64,000 nucleotides of DNA from Vicinamibacterales bacterium. GTDB lineage: Bacteria; Acidobacteriota; Vicinamibacteria; Vicinamibacterales; UBA2999. The position numbers were made by a program, and so were the translations under genes. The notes beneath the pieces are model-generated. The model had not been told where the DNA came from. It made no database searches and saw only the letters and a program-made list of their open reading frames with translations. Within the stretch, counting starts at the first letter, position 1, and each line of letters opens with the position of its first letter. This document shows positions 57,976-64,000 of this stretch, piece by piece. Location: the NCBI GenBank assembly GCA_041659285.1, contig JBAZYO010000015.1, forward strand, positions 1-64,000, read 5' to 3'.

Positions 57976-59568
57976 ATGAGTAATGCACAGGCGGGGCGCA
58001 GCTTGGATGCCCACGGGGTTCATTCCTCGAAGCCGGTTCACTTCAACTTGTCGGCGCCCGCGTTGTATGAGCACGCGATTCGCCGCCAGGAAGGCCACAT
58101 CGCCGCGGAAGGCCCCCTGGTGTGCCGCACCGGCGCGCACACCGGCCGCTCGCCCAACGACAAGTTCGTGGTCAAGGAACCCTCGAGCGAGGGCAATGTC
58201 TGGTGGGGCAAGGTCAACCGGCCGATCGAGCCCGCCCACTTCGACGCGTTGCGCCGCGACATCGTCGCGCACCTGAAGGGCCAGGAACTCTTCGTGCAGG
58301 ATCTCTACGCCGGCGCGGATGCCGAGTACCGCCTGCCGGTCCGCTTCATCCAGGAACTGGCCTGGCAGAGCCTGTTCGTGCGCAACCTCTTCATCGTCCC
58401 GCCCGCCGGCGAGCTGGCCGCCTTTGAACCGCAGTTCACGGTGCTCGTGGCGCCGTCGCTCAAGGCCGATCCGGCCCGGCACGGCACCCGCTCGGACGTG
58501 GCGGTGGCGATCAACTTCGCCTCCCGCGAAGTGCTGATTTGCGGCACCAGCTACGCCGGCGAGAACAAGAAGGCGATCTTCACGGTCCTGAACTACCTGC
58601 TGCCGCTTCGCCAGGTGCTGGCCATGCACTGCTCGGCCAACATCGGCCCCGCCGGCGACACCACGCTGTTCTTCGGCCTGTCGGGCACGGGCAAGACGAC
58701 GCTGTCGAGCGACCCCGAGCGCCAGTTGATTGGCGACGACGAGCACGGCTGGAGCGACCGCGGCGTGTTCAACTTCGAGGGCGGTTGCTACGCCAAGATG
58801 ATCCGGCTGTCGGCGGAAGCCGAGCCGCAGATCTTCTCGACCACCCGCCGCTTTGGCACCGTGCTCGAGAACGTGGTGATGGATCACGACTCGCGCGCGC
58901 TCGATTTCGATGATCAGTCGCTGACCGAGAACACGCGCGGCGCCTATCCCATCGAGTTCATCGACAACGCCGTGCCGTCGGGTGCCGGCGGACATCCGAA
59001 GAACATCGTGATGCTGACGGCCGACGCCTACGGCGTGCTGCCGCCGATCGCGCGGCTGTCGGCCGAGGGCGCCATGTATCACTACCTGTCGGGCTACACC
59101 GCGAAGGTGGCCGGCACCGAAAAGGGCGTGACCGAACCGAGCGCGACGTTCAGTACCTGCTTCGGCGCGCCGTTCCTGCCGCTCAATCCCAACGTCTACG
59201 CGAAGCAGCTCGGCGAGCGCATCGCGAAGTACCAGGCGCGGGTGTGGCTGGTGAATACCGGCTGGTCCGGCGGCCCCTACGGCGTCGGCAGCCGCATGAA
59301 GATCGCCTACACGCGGGCGATGATTCGCGCCGCGCTGTCGGGCGCGCTCGACGCGGTGGAGTATCGGCGTCACCCGGTCTTCAACATCGAGGTGCCGACG
59401 GCGGTGCCGGACGTGGCGGACAGCGTGCTCGATCCCCGCGGGACGTGGGGCGACAAGGCGGCGTATGACGCCCAGGCCGGGAAGCTGGCCCGCATGTTCG
59501 TGGAGAACTTCAAGACGAACTTTGCCGACGCCGATCCGGCGGTGGCTGCCGCGGGACCGTCGGTTTAG
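57976..59568 (+). CDS. pckA: Phosphoenolpyruvate carboxykinase (ATP)
   Basis: 530 aa. Converts oxaloacetate and ATP to PEP in gluconeogenesis. Motifs: CRTGAHTGRSPNDKFVV near the N-terminus, the kinase P-loop GLSGTGKTTLSSDPER (about 234-249), metal-binding DDEHGWSDRGVFNFEGGCYAKMI, and GAYPIEFIDNAV. ATG 57976 after GGAG is preferred over the open upstream codons. Divergent from the ECF sigma gene. gatB starts 3 bp after its stop. Confidence 0.95.
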   Translation: MSNAQAGRSLDAHGVHSSKPVHFNLSAPALYEHAIRRQEGHIAAEGPLVCRTGAHTGRSPNDKFVVKEPSSEGNVWWGKVNRPIEPAHFDALRRDIVAHLKGQELFVQDLYAGADAEYRLPVRFIQELAWQSLFVRNLFIVPPAGELAAFEPQFTVLVAPSLKADPARHGTRSDVAVAINFASREVLICGTSYAGENKKAIFTVLNYLLPLRQVLAMHCSANIGPAGDTTLFFGLSGTGKTTLSSDPERQLIGDDEHGWSDRGVFNFEGGCYAKMIRLSAEAEPQIFSTTRRFGTVLENVVMDHDSRALDFDDQSLTENTRGAYPIEFIDNAVPSGAGGHPKNIVMLTADAYGVLPPIARLSAEGAMYHYLSGYTAKVAGTEKGVTEPSATFSTCFGAPFLPLNPNVYAKQLGERIAKYQARVWLVNTGWSGGPYGVGSRMKIAYTRAMIRAALSGALDAVEYRRHPVFNIEVPTAVPDVADSVLDPRGTWGDKAAYDAQAGKLARMFVENFKTNFADADPAVAAAGPSV

Positions 59569-59571
59569 GCG

Positions 59572-61011
59572 ATGACCTACGAGGCCGTTATCGGGCTGGA
59601 AATCCACGCCCAGCTGCTCACGGCCACGAAGATTTTTTGCGGCTGTGCCACGGCGTTTGGCGCGCCGCCCAACGCCCACACCTGCCCGGTATGTGTGGGG
59701 TTGCCGGGCGCGCTGCCGGTGCTCAACCGGCGCGCCGTGGATCTCGCCGTTACCGCCGCCCTGGCCCTCGGCTGCGAGGTGCAGGAGCGGTCGGTGTTCG
59801 CCCGCAAGAACTACTTCTATCCGGACCTGCCGAAGGGCTACCAGATCTCGCAGTACGAACTGCCGCTGGCGCTGGGCGGCGGGCTGCAGATGCCGGCGTC
59901 GGTCGGCGGCCGCTTCGTCAAGCTGACCCGCATCCACATGGAAGAGGATGCGGGGAAGTCCCTCCACGAGGGCTTCGCGGATTCCGATCGCAAGACCTAC
60001 CTCGATTTCAACCGCAGCGGCGTGCCGCTGGTTGAGATCGTGAGCGAGCCGGACATGCGGTCGGCCGAAGAGGCGGCCCTGTTCTTCGAGACGCTCCGGC
60101 AGATCCTGGTGTGGCTCGGCGTCAACGACGGCAACATGGACGAGGGCAGCCTGCGCTGCGACGCCAACGTGTCGATCCGGCGCCCAGGCGACACCACGCT
60201 CGGCACCAAGACCGAGGTCAAGAACGTCAACTCCTTCCGGTATCTCGAGAAAGCGATCCAGTACGAGATCGGCCGGCACATCGACGTCATCGATCACGGC
60301 GGCCGCATCGTGCAGGAGACGCGGTTGTTCGACGCCGCGCAGGGCAAGACCTATTCGATGCGCAGCAAGGAAGAGGCGCACGACTATCGCTACTTCCCGG
60401 AACCGGACCTGCCGCCGCTGATGGTGGACGCCGCGCGCCGAGACCGCATCGCGGCGTCGTTGCCGGAACTGCCGGAGGCGCGGCGCCGCCGCGTGATCGC
60501 CGAGTACGCCATTCCCGACTACGACGCGGCCCTGCTGACCCAGACGCGAGGGGTCGCCGACTATTTCGAAGACGCGGCGCGGCGATCGGGCAACGCCAAG
60601 GCCGCCAGTAACTGGGTGATGGGCGAAGTGCTGCGCAACATGAAGGAACGCGCCGTGGGCATCGAGGCGGTGCCGATCTCGCCGGCCGCGCTGGCCGGGC
60701 TGATCGGCATCGTCGAGAAGGGCACCATCAGTTCCACGGTGGCCAAGGACGTGTTCGCGAAGATGTACGAATCGGGACGCGCGGCGGAGGACATCGTCGC
60801 CGCGGACGGCCTGGCGCAGATCTCGGACACCTCGAGCCTCGAGCCAATCGTGCAGCGGGTGCTGGCCGCCAATCCGGACGTGGTGGCCGAGATCAAGGCC
60901 GGCAAGGATCGGAAGTTCCAGTTCCTGGTCGGCCAGGTGATGAAAGAGACGAAGGGGAAGGGCGACCCCAAGCTGGTCACTGATTTGATGCGCGCGGCCA
61001 TCGGGGCCTGA
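59572..61011 (+). CDS. gatB: Asp/Glu-tRNA amidotransferase subunit B
   Basis: 479 aa, full length. Starts YEAVIGLEIHAQLLTATKIFCGC (zinc Cys present), then CPVCVGLPGALPVLN, KNYFYPDLPKGYQISQYE and the kinase-like core LDFNRSGVPLVEIVSEPDMRSAEEA. The C-terminal YqeY-like tRNA-binding domain ends FLVGQVMKETKGKGDPKLVTDLMRAAI. Acts with GatA and GatC, which are not in the window. Confidence 0.96.
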   Translation: MTYEAVIGLEIHAQLLTATKIFCGCATAFGAPPNAHTCPVCVGLPGALPVLNRRAVDLAVTAALALGCEVQERSVFARKNYFYPDLPKGYQISQYELPLALGGGLQMPASVGGRFVKLTRIHMEEDAGKSLHEGFADSDRKTYLDFNRSGVPLVEIVSEPDMRSAEEAALFFETLRQILVWLGVNDGNMDEGSLRCDANVSIRRPGDTTLGTKTEVKNVNSFRYLEKAIQYEIGRHIDVIDHGGRIVQETRLFDAAQGKTYSMRSKEEAHDYRYFPEPDLPPLMVDAARRDRIAASLPELPEARRRRVIAEYAIPDYDAALLTQTRGVADYFEDAARRSGNAKAASNWVMGEVLRNMKERAVGIEAVPISPAALAGLIGIVEKGTISSTVAKDVFAKMYESGRAAEDIVAADGLAQISDTSSLEPIVQRVLAANPDVVAEIKAGKDRKFQFLVGQVMKETKGKGDPKLVTDLMRAAIGA

Positions 61012-61014
61012 CCG

Positions 61015-63399
61015 ATGTGGTTCCGAGCGGCGGGACTGTACCTCGTCGCCGCGGTGGTGCTGACGTGGCCCCTCGCGACCCAGCTCACCACGCATCTCGG
61101 CGCGCTTGAAGGCGCCGGCGATCCGTTCCTCAACCTGTGGATTCTCGGCTGGGGGATGAAGGCCTGGCTCGCCGATCCGTCGGCGGTCCTCTCGGGCCGT
61201 GTCTTCGACGCCAACATCTTCCATCCCGCGTCAGGGTCGCTGACCTTCTCCGACCACATGCTGCTGCAGTCGTTGGTCGTGGCGCCGGTCTACGCAGTGG
61301 GCGGGAGCCTCGCCCTCTGCTACAACCTGCTGCTGATCGGCTCGATCGCGATCAGCGGACTGGCGATGCACGCGCTCGTCAAGGGCGTGACCGGATCGAC
61401 GCCGGCCGCGTTTGTGGCCGGCCTGGCGTGGGCCTGCTGGCCATACCGGTCGGCCCACTTGCTGCACCTGCAATTGCAGTCGCTGTATTTCCTCCCGCTC
61501 GCGTTGCTGGCGTTGTACCGCCTCGCCGCCGCCCGCCGCAAGGTGGACGCCGCGCTGCTCGGGGCGATGGCCGCACTGCAAGCCGTGTCGTCGGTGTACT
61601 ACGGCGTGATGACGGCGCTCGCGATCGCGACGGGGGCCGTCGCCGTGGCGTGGTCAACGGGGCAGTGGCGCGGCCGGCGGTGGTGGGCGCGGATGGTGCT
61701 GGCCGCGATCGTCGGCGCGGTGCTCGTCGTGCCCGTGGTGTGGCCGTACTGGCAATCGCAGCAGCGCGAGGGCTTCGGCCGGAACCTGTTCGAGGCCGCC
61801 GCGCATGCCGCATCGCTCCAGAGCTACACGCAGGTGCCGCCCGACAACCTGGTCTACGGGCGCACGGGCGTGCTGGCGCCTCGGGCGCCGGCGCCGGGCG
61901 CGCGAGACCGGCGGCACGTCGAACACCAGATGTTCCCGGGATTCGTGTTGCTCGGGCTGGCGGCGTTTGGCCTGTGGCGCGGCTGGCGCAGTGACGCGCG
62001 GCCCGTGGTGGTGTCGGCCGCGGTGCTGGTCGTGGTGGGCCTGGTGCTGTCGCTCGGGCCCGAGGGCATCCGCCCGCTCTACGCCTGGGTGGCGGATCAC
62101 GTCTTCGGGTTCCAGGCCATTCGCGCGCCGGCGCGTTTTGCCGTCATCGCGATGCTCGGGCTGTGCGTGCTGGCCGGCGTCGGGGTTTCGCAAGCGCGCC
62201 TCAAGACCGGCGTCGTCGCGCTCATCACGGCGGTGATGTGCCTCGAGTATGTCAATGCGCCCCTCGCGTTCGTGGCGGCACCGCCGGCGTCAACAGCGAC
62301 GGGGCGTTGGCTGGCGGAGCACGGCGACCCCGGGGCGGTCTTGTACCTGCCGTTGACGCTGGATCGCGAGAACTCCCCGTTCATGGTGGAGTCGCTCGAG
62401 CACGGGCGGCCCATCGTCAACGGCTACAGCGGGCAGCGGCCGTCGTTCTATCCCTCGCTCGTCGATGCGTTCGCCGAACCGGCCGCCGCGGATGCGCGGG
62501 CGACGCTGAAAGAACTGGACGCGCGGTTCGTGGTGAGCCCCACGGAACTGGCTGGCGCGGGCGGCGCGGCGTCGCCGTTCGTCGAACGGGCCAGGTTCGA
62601 CGACCGCGTGATTTACGAGGTGGCGTGGACGGCGGAGAGCGAAGCCGCGCTGGACGAGGTGTCGATGGCGGAAGCGCCGGCGCCCGGGCCGGCGCCGTTC
62701 GCGGTGGGCGAGACCGCGGCCTACGACGTGCAATGGCTCAACGGTCCGTTGGACCTGACCGCCGGCCGCATCACGCTTCGCGTGGTGGCGCCGGACGCCG
62801 AGGACCGCGGAGCGGCGGGGGAGTTGCCGGCGTGGGTGTTCGAGGTGTCGGTTGACACCGCGCCTTGGGTATCACGGTTCTTCGAGGCGCACGACCGCTT
62901 CCGGACCTCGGCCGACGCGCAACTGAAGCCGTTGCTGCACCGGCGGTACCTCCGGGAGGGCCGGCGCGCCGTGGACCGGATCTACGCCTACGACCATGCC
63001 GGCCGGCGTGTCCGATCCGGCGACAGCCCCGCGGCGGCGCGCGACCCGGGCGCGCTGTCGCTGCCGCTGCCGCCCGGCGCGCGGGACGCGCTGACGGCGC
63101 TGTGGTACGTGCGCACGATGCCGGTGGCGCCGGGATACGCCCTGGCCATGCCCCTCAACGAAGCCGGCCGGAGCCTGGCCCTGACGGTGTCGGTGCCGGT
63201 CCGGGAGGCGGTCGTGATTGACGGCGCCAGCGTTCCCGCGTTGCGGCTCGAGCCGCGATTCTCGGCGCGGGTGCAGCGGCGCCAACCGATCGAGTCCACC
63301 ATCTGGCTGAGCGATGACGCGCGACGGGTGCCGCTGATGGTGGAGGTCGCGGCCGGATTCGGCCGCGTGCGACTGAAGCTAGTAGACTACCGTCCGTGA
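61015..63399 (+). CDS. Polytopic membrane protein fused to DUF3108-like domain, 794 aa
   Basis: Residues 1-420 hold about ten membrane helices with a first-loop motif GDPFLNLWILGWGMKAW and an HLLHLQLQSLYFLPLALLALYRL segment, like GT-C/YfhO-type membrane glycosyltransferase relatives. A soluble alpha/beta domain follows (LYLPLTLDRENSPFMVESLEHG). From about 555 a DUF3108-like beta-domain (GETAAYDVQWLNGPLDLTAGRITLRVV, WLSDDARRVPLMVEVAAGFGRVRLKLVDYRP) ends the protein. The stop overlaps the ftsE start (GTGA). Confidence 0.75.
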   Translation: MWFRAAGLYLVAAVVLTWPLATQLTTHLGALEGAGDPFLNLWILGWGMKAWLADPSAVLSGRVFDANIFHPASGSLTFSDHMLLQSLVVAPVYAVGGSLALCYNLLLIGSIAISGLAMHALVKGVTGSTPAAFVAGLAWACWPYRSAHLLHLQLQSLYFLPLALLALYRLAAARRKVDAALLGAMAALQAVSSVYYGVMTALAIATGAVAVAWSTGQWRGRRWWARMVLAAIVGAVLVVPVVWPYWQSQQREGFGRNLFEAAAHAASLQSYTQVPPDNLVYGRTGVLAPRAPAPGARDRRHVEHQMFPGFVLLGLAAFGLWRGWRSDARPVVVSAAVLVVVGLVLSLGPEGIRPLYAWVADHVFGFQAIRAPARFAVIAMLGLCVLAGVGVSQARLKTGVVALITAVMCLEYVNAPLAFVAAPPASTATGRWLAEHGDPGAVLYLPLTLDRENSPFMVESLEHGRPIVNGYSGQRPSFYPSLVDAFAEPAAADARATLKELDARFVVSPTELAGAGGAASPFVERARFDDRVIYEVAWTAESEAALDEVSMAEAPAPGPAPFAVGETAAYDVQWLNGPLDLTAGRITLRVVAPDAEDRGAAGELPAWVFEVSVDTAPWVSRFFEAHDRFRTSADAQLKPLLHRRYLREGRRAVDRIYAYDHAGRRVRSGDSPAAARDPGALSLPLPPGARDALTALWYVRTMPVAPGYALAMPLNEAGRSLALTVSVPVREAVVIDGASVPALRLEPRFSARVQRRQPIESTIWLSDDARRVPLMVEVAAGFGRVRLKLVDYRP

Positions 63400-64000
63400 T
63401 CCAGACGCAGGGGCTCGGCAAGGTCTACGGCCGCGGGATGCACGCCCTTCGCGACCTCAACCTCAAGATCGACAAGGGCGAGTTCGTGTTCCTGACCGGC
63501 CCGAGCGGCGCCGGCAAGAGCACCCTGTTGCGCTTGTTGCTGCTGCAGGAGCGGCCCACCGACGGTGAGGTGATCGTCGCCGGCCGCAACCTCTCGCGAC
63601 TGACCCGCAACGAGGTGCAGGCCTACCGGCGCACCGTCGGGTTCGTCTTCCAGGATTTCAAGCTGATCCCCACCAAGACCGTGTTCGAGAACGTGTCGTT
63701 CGCGCTGCGGGTGCTCGGCCTGCCGGTGGAGCACCAGCGCCGCCGGACCTATCAGGTGCTGAAGTGGGTGGGGTTGCAGCACCGCCTGAACGCCCGGCCG
63801 GAAGAACTGTCGGGCGGCGAGCAGCAGCGGGTGGCGATCGCGCGCGCGCTGGTCAACGAGCCGCACCTCGTGCTCGCCGACGAGCCCACGGGCAACCTCG
63901 ACCCGGACCTGTCGCTCGAGATCATGAACCTGTTCCGCGACATCAACGCCGGCGGCACCACGGTCGTGGTCGCGACGCACGATCGCGAGTTGATCAAGTG
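63396..64000 (+). CDS. ftsE: Cell-division ABC ATPase FtsE, 5' part
   Basis: GTG 63396 overlaps the previous stop; the gene runs off the right edge after 201 codons, about 90% of the usual ~220. Walker A GPSGAGKST, VFQDFKLIPTKTVFENVSFALRVLG, signature LSGGEQQRVAIARAL, Walker B LVLADEPTGNLDPDLS and VVVATHDRELI are all FtsE-typical. It pairs with FtsX to activate cell-wall hydrolases at the septum; ftsX should follow outside the window. Confidence 0.93.
   Translation, partial: MIQTQGLGKVYGRGMHALRDLNLKIDKGEFVFLTGPSGAGKSTLLRLLLLQERPTDGEVIVAGRNLSRLTRNEVQAYRRTVGFVFQDFKLIPTKTVFENVSFALRVLGLPVEHQRRRTYQVLKWVGLQHRLNARPEELSGGEQQRVAIARALVNEPHLVLADEPTGNLDPDLSLEIMNLFRDINAGGTTVVVATHDRELIK

Noticed and set aside
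57967..61224. Minus-strand open frame of 1085 codons antisense to pckA and gatB
   Set aside because: It is a shadow of two clear plus-strand genes in high-GC DNA: His/Arg/Gly-rich, no domain, no ribosome binding site.
1..64000. CRISPR array
   Set aside because: No regularly spaced direct repeats with unique spacers were seen; the only tandem repeats are the 12-mer pair at 14,425 and the coding duplication at 16,955.

Overview
The window joins two kinds of DNA at a tRNA scar. From the left edge to about 35,034 it is the greater part of an integrated mobilizable element (IME/ICE-like genomic island). From about 35,035 to the right edge it is ordinary high-GC chromosome. The chromosomal genes (ATP-type PEP carboxykinase next to gatB, a Tcmp/PPM1-type methyltransferase, a CPXCG protein, a tesA-ybbA-ybbP-like trio, many Pro/Ala-rich lipoproteins) suggest a Gram-negative, high-GC environmental bacterium. 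Acidobacteriota (class Vicinamibacteria) is my best guess, but this is inference from gene style, not from a marker such as 16S rRNA.

Mobile element (1-35,034). The right boundary is a 62-nt 3' fragment of a tRNA-Leu(UAA) gene with encoded CCA (34,973-35,034) and no 5' half, which is what a tyrosine recombinase leaves when it inserts into a tRNA 3' end. The intact tRNA and the left end should lie left of base 1. The element carries a tyrosine integrase (1,269-2,606), a GmrSD/DUF262-DUF1524 restriction enzyme cut by the window edge, an orphan beta-class DNA methyltransferase, an ArdC-type antirestriction protein, a VirD4/TraG coupling protein with an unusually long N-terminus, a probable oriT region, MobC and a MobA/VirD2-like relaxase. 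No VirB-type secretion channel is present in the window, so as far as can be seen it is mobilizable rather than self-conjugative. Four small-protein or antirestriction genes are preceded by related structured leaders whose gene context matches the described radC RNA motif. Cargo includes a DUF2235 hydrolase, a DUF1566 protein, three Thr/Pro-linker lipoproteins beside an XRE regulator, a secreted cluster with an S1/P1 nuclease and an NBR1-Ig/GH99-like protein (23,698-28,455), a three-gene operon of unknown function joined by two GTGA overlaps (28,657-30,481), and a four-gene lipoprotein/membrane cluster at the right end (32,034-34,826). The last two are the best candidates here for an undescribed system.

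Chromosome (35,035-64,000). After the tRNA scar and its hairpins come a methyltransferase, a CPXCG zinc protein, a YpfJ-like metallopeptidase, a degenerate GGDEF protein, a GNAT acetyltransferase, a cysteine-dioxygenase-like cupin coupled to an MBL hydrolase, and a PilZ protein. A large TPR/sigma-54 activator is divergent from a PP2C phosphatase that heads a coupled operon with a GDSL esterase and a YbbA/YbbP-type ABC exporter. A DksA-like zinc-finger protein, a ferritin-like protein and HPPK follow. On the minus strand one run reads ECF sigma factor, membrane anti-sigma candidate, Spy-like periplasmic protein, TolC, membrane-fusion protein, RND pump. The right end is pckA, gatB, a membrane protein fused to a DUF3108-like domain, and the start of ftsE.
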